Of a stretch of DNA of 18,429 nt, positions 11,987 to 18,429 are shown one piece after another (within the stretch, counting starts at the first letter, position 1; each line of letters opens with the position of its first letter). Position numbers and translations under genes: made by a program. The notes below the pieces were generated by a model. The model saw only the letters and a list, made by a program, of their open reading frames with translations, did not search any database and was not told the DNA's origin. The DNA comes from UBA6019 sp036564345 (lineage in GTDB: Bacteria > Chloroflexota > Dormibacteria > Dormibacterales > Dormibacteraceae): positions 1 through 18,429 of the forward strand of contig DATCOZ010000214.1 in the NCBI GenBank assembly GCA_036564345.1. Direction: 5' to 3'.

Positions 11987-13927
11987 CTACGCGTACGCCC
12001 GCCAGAGGACTATCAGGCCGGCGATCAGCGCGCCCGCGACGAAGACCAGGACGTAGGAGCGGAAGAAGCCGTTCTCGGCCAGGCTGAGGCTGCCGCCGGC
12101 CTCCTCGATGACGCCGGCGACGGCGGTCAGCGAGCCGTCGATGACGGTGCGGTCGATGCTCCGGTCGCCCCAGCCGGCGATCCGATCGAGCGCGCGCACG
12201 AAGACCGCGTCGTAGATCTCGTCGAAGTAGTACTTGTGCTCGAGCAGCGACTGCAGCCAGGGCGCCCGGCCGCTCCACGGCTGGGGATGCTCCATCGCCA
12301 GCTCCGCGAAGCGGTCGAGGAAGCGGGCCTGCCGCTCGCTCCGCGGCACGTACATCAGGTAGGCGAAGAGGAAGGCCGCGACGGCCAGGGCCACCGTCAG
12401 GATGGTCACCGCCCATTCGAGGTCGCTCACCGGCCAGGTGATGCCGCCGACGACCGGCGCCAGGTAGTCCTCGACCAGGGCGGTGCCGAAGTAGAGCACC
12501 GTCTTGGTCTGGAGAAGGCCGCCGGCGACGGTCAGCGCGGCGAGGACCAGGACGGGGACCAGCATCACGTTCGGGGCCTCCTGCGGCTCGGCGACCGGCC
12601 GCGTCTCGGAGGGCCTTCCCCAGAAGGAGATCCACCACATCCGGCCGGTGTAGAAGCCGGTCAGGATGGCGGTCGCGAAACCGATCAGCCAGAGCCAGGG
12701 GGTGATCGGGTCGCTGGTCTTGGAGAAGATGGCGCCGAGGATCCACTCCTTGGAGAAGAAGCCGACCAGCGGGATGACGCCGACCAGCGCCAAGGAGCCG
12801 ATGAGGAAGGACCACGAGGTGCGCCGGAGCTGGCCCCACAGTCCGCCATAGCGGCGCATGTCCTGCTCGTCGTCCATCGAGTGGATGACGTTGCCGGCGC
12901 TCATGAAGAGGAGGGCCTTGAATAAGGCGTGAGCAAGCAGGTGGAAGAACCCGGCGGCGTACGCGCCTACGCCGACGGCCAGGAACATGTAGCCGATCTG
13001 GCTCATCGTCGAGTAGGCGAGGACGCGCTTGATGTCGACCTGGACGATCGCGATCGACGCCGCGAACAGCGCGCTCACGGCGCCGACGATCGCGACCGTG
13101 TGGTGCGCGTATGACGCGACGTCGTAGATGGGGTGCAGCCTGCCGACGAGGTAGACGCCGGCGGTGACCATGGTCGCCGCGTGGATCAGCGCGCTGACCG
13201 GCGTCGGGCCTTCCATCGCGTCCGGCAGCCAGGTGTGCAGCGGCAGCTGCGCGGACTTCGCGATGGCCCCGACGAGAAAAAGGAAGGCGGCCAGCTCGAG
13301 CATCGAGCTGTCGGTCTTGGGGATCGCCCTGAACACCGCCGCGTAGGTGCCGGCGTGGAACTGGTAGAAGACGATGAAGGTGCCGAGGATCATGCCGACG
13401 TCGCCGATGACGTTCATGACGAACGCCTTCCGCGCCGCGACGACCGCCGACCGGCGCCAGTAGTAGAAGCCGATCAGGAGGTAGCTGCTCAGCCCGACCA
13501 TCGCCCAGCCGATGACGAGGAAGACGAAGTTGCCGGCCAGGACGAGCAGCAGCATGGAGAAGACGAAGACGTCCATGTAGCAGAAGAAGCGCGCGTATGA
13601 CGCGTCGTTCTCGTGCTCCATGTAGCCGACCGCGTAGGTGACGATCAGCCCGCCGACGCCGGTGATGACAAGGCACATGAAGAGCGACAGGTGGTCGAGC
13701 AGAAGGTTGAAGGGAAGGTCGAAACCCCCCGAACGGATCCAGGTCCAGTAGGACTGGTCGACGTTGGCGTTGGTCCAGTAGCCATAGAGCACGGCGAGGA
13801 AGCTGAGCCAGACCACGCCGGGGCCGACGATCACCGTGTAGAGGCGTGGCCAGCGCCAGCCGCGCCCGGCGAGCAGCGCGCCGCCGGCGGCGGGGAGCAG
13901 CAGGATGATCAGCGGGAGCCAGCTCAT
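11987..13927 (-). CDS. nuoL: NADH-quinone oxidoreductase subunit L
   Basis: This is a 646-residue membrane subunit of complex I that carries the most distal antiporter-like module and the long lateral helix. Diagnostic blocks are GWAMVGLSSYLLIGFYYWRRSAVVAARKAFVMNVIGD, the Lys-bearing KSAQLPLHTWLPDAMEGPTPVSALIHAATMVTAGVYL, DIKRVLAYSTMSQIGYMFLAVG, HLLAHALFKALLFMSAGNVIH and LVGFFSKEWILG. The C-terminal part with the lateral helix is complete in length. The ATG at 13927 overlaps the nuoK stop in ATGA. The TAG stop at 11987-11989 uses two bases of the adjacent inverted repeat, so the last codons end exactly at the edge of the palindromic element. Confidence 0.97.
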   Translation of the reverse strand: MSWLPLIILLLPAAGGALLAGRGWRWPRLYTVIVGPGVVWLSFLAVLYGYWTNANVDQSYWTWIRSGGFDLPFNLLLDHLSLFMCLVITGVGGLIVTYAVGYMEHENDASYARFFCYMDVFVFSMLLLVLAGNFVFLVIGWAMVGLSSYLLIGFYYWRRSAVVAARKAFVMNVIGDVGMILGTFIVFYQFHAGTYAAVFRAIPKTDSSMLELAAFLFLVGAIAKSAQLPLHTWLPDAMEGPTPVSALIHAATMVTAGVYLVGRLHPIYDVASYAHHTVAIVGAVSALFAASIAIVQVDIKRVLAYSTMSQIGYMFLAVGVGAYAAGFFHLLAHALFKALLFMSAGNVIHSMDDEQDMRRYGGLWGQLRRTSWSFLIGSLALVGVIPLVGFFSKEWILGAIFSKTSDPITPWLWLIGFATAILTGFYTGRMWWISFWGRPSETRPVAEPQEAPNVMLVPVLVLAALTVAGGLLQTKTVLYFGTALVEDYLAPVVGGITWPVSDLEWAVTILTVALAVAAFLFAYLMYVPRSERQARFLDRFAELAMEHPQPWSGRAPWLQSLLEHKYYFDEIYDAVFVRALDRIAGWGDRSIDRTVIDGSLTAVAGVIEEAGGSLSLAENGFFRSYVLVFVAGALIAGLIVLWRAYA

Positions 13928-14268
13928 CCGCGCAGCTCGCTCAGCTCGTCGACGTCCTCGACCTCGCGGAGCCGGAAGATGTCGACCAGGATCCCAAGTC
14001 CGATCACGGCCTCAGCGGCGGCGACTGTCAGCGACATCAGCGCGAAGAGCTGTCCGTCGAGGTTCTGGAGCTGGCGGCTGAAGGTGATCAGGGTCAGGTT
14101 GACCGCGTTCAGCATCAGCTCGATGCAGACCAGGATGACGATCGGGTTGCGGCGCACGAGGATCCCGACCGCGCCGGTGGTGAAGAGCAGCGCGCCGAGG
14201 ATGAGGAACCAGGAGGTGTCGAGCGTCTCGCCCGCGATCACCAGCGACCCGGCGTCGAGGAAACTCAT
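13924..14268 (-). CDS. nuoK: NADH-quinone oxidoreductase subunit K
   Basis: This is a 114-residue, three-helix membrane subunit of complex I. The core SWFLILGALLFTTGAVGILVRRNPIVILVCIELMLNAVNLTLITFSR carries both conserved membrane Glu positions (CIELMLN, and AAAEAVIGLGILV further on). It is about 14 residues longer than usual at the N-terminus (MSFLDAGSLVIAGETLDT precedes the first helix). The ATG at 14268 is supported by its ATGA overlap with the nuoJ stop. A GTG at residue 10 is the alternative. The C-terminus is acidic (REVEDVDELSELRG) and overlaps nuoL by 4 bp. Confidence 0.95.
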   Translation of the reverse strand: MSFLDAGSLVIAGETLDTSWFLILGALLFTTGAVGILVRRNPIVILVCIELMLNAVNLTLITFSRQLQNLDGQLFALMSLTVAAAEAVIGLGILVDIFRLREVEDVDELSELRG

Positions 14269-14762
14269 TGGCGGTGTTCCCGGCTGAGGTAGATCGCACC
14301 GACCGCCGCGACGAGCAGGATCAGAGAAGTGAGCTCGAAGGGGTAGAGGTAGGTCGTGAAGAGGCCGAAGGCGATCTGCTCCACCGTCCCGAAGGCGTCG
14401 AGGTTGGTCGCGACCGGAGCGTGAAAGCGCAGGTTGGTGAGGAGCGACACCAGCAGCGCGGCGAAGCCCGCCGCGAAGACCACCGCCAGCGCGCCCTGGC
14501 GGGGAAGCCGCGTGGTCGCCAGCTCGCGCACCGGCCCGAGGAGCGCGATCACGAACAGGAACAGCACCATCACCGCGCCCGCGTAGACGATCAGCTGCAC
14601 GGCGAAGAGGAACTGCGCGCTCAGCAGCAGGAAGAGGACCGAGAGCGCGAACATCACGAGCACCAGGCTCAGCACGCTCGCGATCGGGTTGCGAAAGAGC
14701 ACGATGCCGACTGCTCCGGCCAGCGCGACGAGGGCCGCGACGAAGAAGATCGCGGTGATCAA
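14265..14762 (-). CDS. nuoJ: NADH-quinone oxidoreductase subunit J
   Basis: This is a 165-residue, five-helix membrane subunit of complex I. The hallmark helix 3 stretch FAVQLIVYAGAVMVLFLFVIALLG is present, as are FRNPIASVLSLVLVM and the C-terminal YLYPFELTSLILLVAAVGAIYL. The start is most likely the TTG at 14762 (LITAIFFVAAL): it overlaps the nuoI stop as TTGA, like the other junctions in the operon, and the frame upstream lies over nuoI and is not protein-like. The overlap suggests coupled translation. An unusual start codon with little Shine-Dalgarno sequence would keep its rate tied to nuoI. Confidence 0.93.
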   Translation of the reverse strand: MITAIFFVAALVALAGAVGIVLFRNPIASVLSLVLVMFALSVLFLLLSAQFLFAVQLIVYAGAVMVLFLFVIALLGPVRELATTRLPRQGALAVVFAAGFAALLVSLLTNLRFHAPVATNLDAFGTVEQIAFGLFTTYLYPFELTSLILLVAAVGAIYLSREHRQ

Positions 14763-15277
14763 GCCTTCGAGCCCGCCCCGTCGACCTCTTTCGCAACCTC
14801 CCGGGGATCGGGCTCGAGCAGCATCTCCTTGGTGTAGATGAACTTCTCGCGGCTGTCGTCGGCGAGCTCGTACTCGGGCCCGAGCACGATCGCCTGCACG
14901 GGGCAGGCGTCCTCGCAGTAGCCGCAGAAAATGCAGCGCAGCATGTTTATCTCGTACACCTTCGCGTGCCGTTCGCCGGGTGACACCCTGTGCTCCGGCG
15001 TGTTCTCCGAGGCGATGACCAGGATGCAGCCGACCGGGCAAGCGGCCGCGCACAGCTCGCAGCCGATGCAGCGCTCGAGGCCGTTGTCGTAGCGACGCAG
15101 GTAGTGGCGTCCGCGGTAGCGCTCCGAGCGCGGCGTCTTGTCCTCCGGGTACTCGACCGTCATGCTCGGCTTGAGCGCCTCCGAGAAGGTCGCGCCGAGG
15201 CCCTTGGCAAGGCCGAGCAGCTCCTTGCCCAGGCTCAGCTGCGCTGTCTGTCGAGGCGGTCGCGGTTCGTCAGCCAC
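14759..15277 (-). CDS. nuoI: NADH-quinone oxidoreductase subunit I (2x[4Fe-4S])
   Basis: This is a 172-residue peripheral-arm subunit that passes electrons through clusters N6a and N6b towards quinone. Two full ferredoxin motifs are visible: Cys70, 73, 76 and 80 (CIGCELCAAACP) and Cys115, 118, 121 and 125 (CIFCGYCEDACP). An amphipathic N-terminal segment (LGKELLGLAKGLGATFSEAL) should lie on the membrane surface near NuoH, as is usual for this subunit. The GTG at 15277 is four bases after the nuoH stop, with no strong ribosome-binding site. The C-terminus (EVAKEVDGAGSKA) is variable. Confidence 0.97.
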   Translation of the reverse strand: MADEPRPPRQTAQLSLGKELLGLAKGLGATFSEALKPSMTVEYPEDKTPRSERYRGRHYLRRYDNGLERCIGCELCAAACPVGCILVIASENTPEHRVSPGERHAKVYEINMLRCIFCGYCEDACPVQAIVLGPEYELADDSREKFIYTKEMLLEPDPREVAKEVDGAGSKA

Positions 15278-15281
15278 GCAC

Positions 15282-16316
15282 TCAGGCTCCGATCGCCACG
15301 ACGATCACGGCGGTGACAATCACGTTGGCGATCGCGAGCGGCAGGAGGATCTTCCAGCCGAGCTTCATCAGGCTGTCATAGCGCAGCCGGGGCAGGGTGG
15401 AACGGATCCAGATGTAGAAGAAGAGGAAGAGCGAGATCTTGATGACCAGCCACACGATCGACGACCCGATGGGACCGCTGCCACCGCCGAGGAAGAGCAC
15501 GCTCGCCACCGTCGACACGGCGAAGATGTTCATGTACTCGGCGATGTAGAACATCGCAAACTTGAAGCCGGAGTACTCGGTGTGAAAGCCGCCGACGAGC
15601 TCCTGCTCGGCTTCCGGTAGGTCGAACGGCGCGCGGTTGGTCTCGGCGACCGCCGAGACCAGGTAGATGACGAAGCCGAGCGGCGTGACGAAGATGAGCG
15701 GCAGCGACAGCGGTCCGACGTGCACCGCGTAGTTGGCGATGTCCTGCAGCCGGAGCGAGCCGACGATGATGAAGGTCGGCACCAGCGAGAGCCCGAGCGC
15801 CATCTCATAGCTGATCAGCTGGGCCGCGCTGCGCAGCCCTCCCAGCAGCGAGTACTTGCTATTCGAAGAGTAGCCGCCGAGCATCAACGCGTACACGTTC
15901 ATCGCGCTGATCGCGAAGATGACGAGGATGCCGATGTTGACGTTGGCGATCCAGTAGGTGAAGCCGGGCGCGAGGGCGAAGGGCACCACGGACCAGGTCA
16001 TCAATGCCGCGAGCACGGCGATCGCGGGAGCGAGCAGGTAGGTGAAGCGGTCGACGCCGGTCGGCATGAAGCTCTCCTTGGTGAGCAGCTTCACGCCGTC
16101 GACCGCCGACTGGAGGAGGCCGAAGGGTCCGACCCGGTTCGGGCCCGGGCGGCGCTGGAAGCGGCCGATCAGCACCCGCTCGGCGAAGACGACGTAGGCG
16201 GTGACCGTGATGAGGATGAAGAAGGTCACCACCATCGCCACCACGACGACAACCCAGTGGCCGATGGGGTCGGTGTAGATGCCGCCCGGGTTGGGCCCGT
16301 TGTAGGCGAGCATCAC
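15282..16316 (-). CDS. nuoH: NADH-quinone oxidoreductase subunit H
   Basis: This is a 344-residue membrane subunit that forms the quinone chamber with NuoD and NuoB. Conserved blocks are FQRRPGPNRVGPFGLLQSAVDGVKLLTKE, the GGYSSNSKYSLLGGLRSAAQLISYEMALGLS loop, and AETNRAPFDLPEAEQELVGGFHTEYSGFKFAMFYIAEY. Eight helices fit the normal topology. The start codon is GTG at 16316 (4-bp GTGA overlap with nuoG) or the adjacent ATG at 16313 (TGATG overlap). GGGAG in the end of nuoG is about 10 bases before the GTG, which slightly favours the longer form. The two differ by one residue. Confidence 0.97.
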   Translation of the reverse strand: MMLAYNGPNPGGIYTDPIGHWVVVVVAMVVTFFILITVTAYVVFAERVLIGRFQRRPGPNRVGPFGLLQSAVDGVKLLTKESFMPTGVDRFTYLLAPAIAVLAALMTWSVVPFALAPGFTYWIANVNIGILVIFAISAMNVYALMLGGYSSNSKYSLLGGLRSAAQLISYEMALGLSLVPTFIIVGSLRLQDIANYAVHVGPLSLPLIFVTPLGFVIYLVSAVAETNRAPFDLPEAEQELVGGFHTEYSGFKFAMFYIAEYMNIFAVSTVASVLFLGGGSGPIGSSIVWLVIKISLFLFFYIWIRSTLPRLRYDSLMKLGWKILLPLAIANVIVTAVIVVAIGA

Positions 16317-18202
16317 GGCCGTGCCGCTCCCAGCAGAACCGGCGGCGGACCTTCCGAGACCGCCTGCTCCCCGGTCATCCCGATCAGCTCGGGGTAGACG
16401 ATCGAGGCTTCCTTCTGGATCGCGAAGATGCCGGGATAGTCGAGCACGACGTCGAGGTGGGCGGCCAGCTCGGCGAGCACCTCCCAGCCCTGGCGGCGGG
16501 GCGGCTCGATGTCGAGCGGCGGCCGGAGCAGCTGCACGCGGCCCTCGAGGTTGGTGTAGCTTCCCTGGACCTCCGCGAAGCTGGTGCCGGGCAGGACGAC
16601 GTCGGCCTTCTCGTGTCCGGGCCTCGGCAGGTAGTCCCAGGCGGCGTGGAAGCGGACGCTCCGCGCAATCCCGGCGGTCGGCGGCGGCCCCCAGCTGAGC
16701 AGGGTGTCGATGCCCTCGAGGGAATCCCAGCCCGCGATCCCGAGGGCTAAAGCGCCGCGCTCGTTCGTCCCCCGATAGAGCGGCATCGTCTTCGCCCCAA
16801 GGGCCTGCGCAAGCTCTGCGACCGCGGCCGCGACGTCCTCCTCACCGCGCCCGTCGCCGTAGAGGATTCCGACCGGACCCTGCTTAAGTGCGTCATGGTC
16901 GCGCAGCTCGCGAACCGCCTCGGCCGCCTTGCCCGGCTCGGTCCGAACGTGGATCACGGCGGCGTTGCGGTCGAAGTCGGTCGGCCCGGGGTTCACGGTC
17001 AGCAGCTTCGCCCCGCCACGGACGGCCTTCTTGACGCGGAGGTTCACGATCGGCGTGTCCTCGCGGAGGTCGGAGGCGACGATGACGATCGCCTTCAACC
17101 CGTCGATGTCGCGGATCAACAGCTGTTCGGTCTGCGGCGGAGCGAGCGCGGTCCGCCCGTGCATCTTCACCCGGGCGCCCTTGAGCGGTCCGTCGAGCAG
17201 CCGCCGGAAGAGGAAGCCCTCCTCGTTGGTGAGGTCCTGGGGCAGTGATATCCCGAGCTTGGGACCCTTGCCCCTGATGCCGGCCGCGATGGTGGCGATC
17301 GCCTTCTCCCAGGTCGCATCCACACCTCGGACGGTCGGCACGCGAAGCCGTCCCTGGTCGTTGACGTCGGTGTAGTCGAAGCGGCCGCGGTCGCAGATCC
17401 AGCCGTCGTCGATCTCGTCGTTCTCGCGGCTGGTGACCCGCATCAGCTCGCCGCGCCGCTCCCACAGGTTCACGTTGCAGCCGACCGAGCACTTGGAGCA
17501 GACGCTGGGCGTGTGCTTCATGTCCCAGGGCCGCGACTGGAAGCGCCAGACTCGCGAGGTGAGGGCGCCGACCGGGCAGAGGTCGATGATGTTGCCGCTG
17601 AAGACGCTGGTCAGCGGCTCGTCGAACTGGGTGGCGATGTACGATTCGACGCCGCGGTGGGCGCTGGTCAGCTCCTGCTCCCAGGCGATCTCGTCGTAGT
17701 AGCGGGTGCAGCGGTAGCAGAGCACGCAGCGCTCCCTGTCGAGCGCGATGCTTGGGCTGATCGGGAGCGGCTTGGCGAAGTGGAGGCGCGCGTCCTGCAC
17801 GCGGCTCACCGGGTAGCCGTGACGGTAGGTGAAGTCCTGCAGCGGGCACTCGCCGCCCTTGTCGCAGACCGGGCAGTCGAGCGGGTGGTTGGTCAGCTCG
17901 AACTCGAGGATGTCGGCGCGCGCCTTGACCGCCATGGCGCTGGTGACCCGGACCGTCATCCCGTCCGCCACCGGCGTCGTGCAAGCGGTCTGGGCACGCG
18001 GCGGGCCGGGGCTGATCTCGACCAGGCAGAGGCGGCAGGCGCCGACCGGGTCGAGCTTGTGGTGGTAGCAGAAGACGGGGATCTCGATGCCGACCCGCTT
18101 GGCGGCCTCGACGATCAGGGTGCCCTTGGGGACGGTGACCTCGCGGCCGTCGATCGTGATCGTGGCCAGGTTGGGGTCCTTCTGCGCAGGTTCGTCAGGC
18201 AT
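16313..18202 (-). CDS. nuoG: NADH-quinone oxidoreductase subunit G (iron-sulfur, molybdopterin-oxidoreductase-like)
   Basis: This is a 629-residue peripheral-arm subunit. The ligands can be read in order: [2Fe-2S] Cys45, 56, 59 and 74; the His-Cys3 [4Fe-4S] His106, Cys110, 113 and 119; the third cluster Cys159, 162, 165 and 209; and Cys235, 238, 242 with Cys270, which matches the N7 cluster found only in some bacteria. The molybdopterin-like C-terminal domain follows (about 290-620: WEKAIATIAAGIRGKG, LPGTSFAEVQGSYTNLEGRVQ) but is shorter than in E. coli (about 900 residues) or Thermus (about 780). No active molybdopterin site is expected. The ATG at 18202 overlaps nuoF by 8 bp, and a GGGGAGGAAG ribosome-binding site lies inside the end of nuoF. 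Confidence 0.96.
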   Translation of the reverse strand: MPDEPAQKDPNLATITIDGREVTVPKGTLIVEAAKRVGIEIPVFCYHHKLDPVGACRLCLVEISPGPPRAQTACTTPVADGMTVRVTSAMAVKARADILEFELTNHPLDCPVCDKGGECPLQDFTYRHGYPVSRVQDARLHFAKPLPISPSIALDRERCVLCYRCTRYYDEIAWEQELTSAHRGVESYIATQFDEPLTSVFSGNIIDLCPVGALTSRVWRFQSRPWDMKHTPSVCSKCSVGCNVNLWERRGELMRVTSRENDEIDDGWICDRGRFDYTDVNDQGRLRVPTVRGVDATWEKAIATIAAGIRGKGPKLGISLPQDLTNEEGFLFRRLLDGPLKGARVKMHGRTALAPPQTEQLLIRDIDGLKAIVIVASDLREDTPIVNLRVKKAVRGGAKLLTVNPGPTDFDRNAAVIHVRTEPGKAAEAVRELRDHDALKQGPVGILYGDGRGEEDVAAAVAELAQALGAKTMPLYRGTNERGALALGIAGWDSLEGIDTLLSWGPPPTAGIARSVRFHAAWDYLPRPGHEKADVVLPGTSFAEVQGSYTNLEGRVQLLRPPLDIEPPRRQGWEVLAELAAHLDVVLDYPGIFAIQKEASIVYPELIGMTGEQAVSEGPPPVLLGAARP

Positions 18203-18429
18203 GGGCCAGCTTCCTCCCCTCGACCGAGCATTCGTTGCGCAGGCAGTGCTCCTCGTACTCGTCGCGGAAGCGGGCCATCGTCCACTGGATGACCCAGCCG
18301 GCGGCGTCGCCGAGACCGCACAGGCAGCGCCCGGCGGCGAGGCCCTGCTGGACGCGGTCGAAGAGGGCGAGGTCGGCGGCGCCGCCGTAGCCCGAGAGGA
18401 CGCGCTCGTAGGTCCGCACCGCCCAGTTC
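18195..18429 (-). CDS. nuoF: NADH-quinone oxidoreductase subunit F (C-terminal fragment, cut by window edge)
   Basis: Only the last 77 or so codons lie in the window; the frame is open to the right edge (reading NWAVRTYERVL). In NuoF this is the end of the [4Fe-4S] N3 domain. The motif CLCGLGDAAGWVIQWTMARFRDEYEEH matches the family's CALGDAAAxPVxSFxxxFRxEFE, and the Cys before GLGDA is the expected fourth N3 ligand. The tail HCLRNECSVEGRKLAHA is a lineage-type extension, ending under the start of nuoG. The FMN- and NADH-binding domains and the first three N3 cysteines are outside the window. nuoA-nuoE presumably lie further upstream. Confidence 0.93.
   Translation of the reverse strand, partial: NWAVRTYERVLSGYGGAADLALFDRVQQGLAAGRCLCGLGDAAGWVIQWTMARFRDEYEEHCLRNECSVEGRKLAHA

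Larger units (their letters stand above)
11771..11988. mobile_element. 218-bp palindromic (MITE/REP-like) element between nuoL and nuoM
   Basis: The 22 bases at 11771-11792 and the 22 bases at 11967-11988 are inverted copies with one mismatch (outer end AGTGTCCCGAGTCCG, then G or A, then AATTCG). The interior has its own order: a perfect 12-bp direct repeat at 11834-11845 and 11870-11881, an inverted copy of its first eight bases at 11927-11934, and a perfect 8-bp hairpin at 11933-11953. The element holds no credible gene. Terminal inverted repeats and a small size without a transposase are what a MITE shows; a REP-type palindromic unit is the alternative. I see no target-site duplication in the flanks (GTGAGCATC on the left, ACGCGTACG on the right). 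It is transcribed as part of the nuo message. Confidence 0.65.

Noticed and set aside
14763..15053. Long N-terminal extension of NuoJ over nuoI
   Set aside because: The extra 97 codons are an Arg-rich out-of-frame reading of nuoI. The TTGA junction gives a normal-length NuoJ.

Overview
The window is high-GC bacterial chromosome (about two thirds G+C by eye, with strong G/C preference at third codon positions). It is almost fully coding. Frequent GTG and TTG starts, an adenosylcobalamin-dependent class II ribonucleotide reductase and a complete-type respiratory complex I operon point to an aerobic, soil-type high-GC lineage such as Chloroflexota, Dormibacterota or Actinomycetota. The sequence alone does not settle the phylum, and that placement is inference.

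Layout. (1) Positions 33-1772 (-): secreted subtilisin-like S8 protease ending in 13 copies of a five-residue repeat. (2) 1986-2183 (-): a small Cys/His-containing gene with a strong ribosome-binding site. (3) 2272-5145 (-): nrdJ, class II ribonucleotide reductase. (4) 5146-5457: divergent control region with a good nrdJ promoter and two NrdR-box-like palindromes set 32 bp apart. (5) 5458-7313 (+): dCMP/cytidine deaminase-family gene and a PLP-dependent decarboxylase sharing a GTGA overlap. (6) 7261-7959 (-): NUDIX hydrolase whose 3' end overlaps that of the decarboxylase. (7) 8040-8795 (+): short-chain dehydrogenase/reductase. (8) 8792-18429 (-): nuoF(partial)-G-H-I-J-K-L-M-N, the 3' part of the NADH:quinone oxidoreductase operon, which enters from beyond the right edge.

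The nuo genes are packed with 4-8 bp overlaps or gaps of a few bases, with one exception. Between nuoL and nuoM sits a 218-bp element bounded by 22-bp inverted repeats (one mismatch) with smaller repeats inside. It looks like a MITE or REP-type palindromic element. Its edges form part of the nuoL stop codon and the leader directly before the nuoM start.

How the genes work together: nrdJ and the dCMP deaminase both serve deoxynucleotide supply (dNDP/dNTP reduction, and dUMP for dTMP synthesis), and they share an intergenic region carrying the NrdR-like operator pair. The nuo genes encode the hydrophilic arm (F, G, I) and the membrane arm (H, J, K, L, M, N) of complex I. I found no tRNA, rRNA, CRISPR array or autonomous transposase. 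I do not see a clearly new multi-gene system. The most unusual items are the palindromic element inside nuo, the small Cys/His gene, the protease repeat tail and the tandem NrdR operator.
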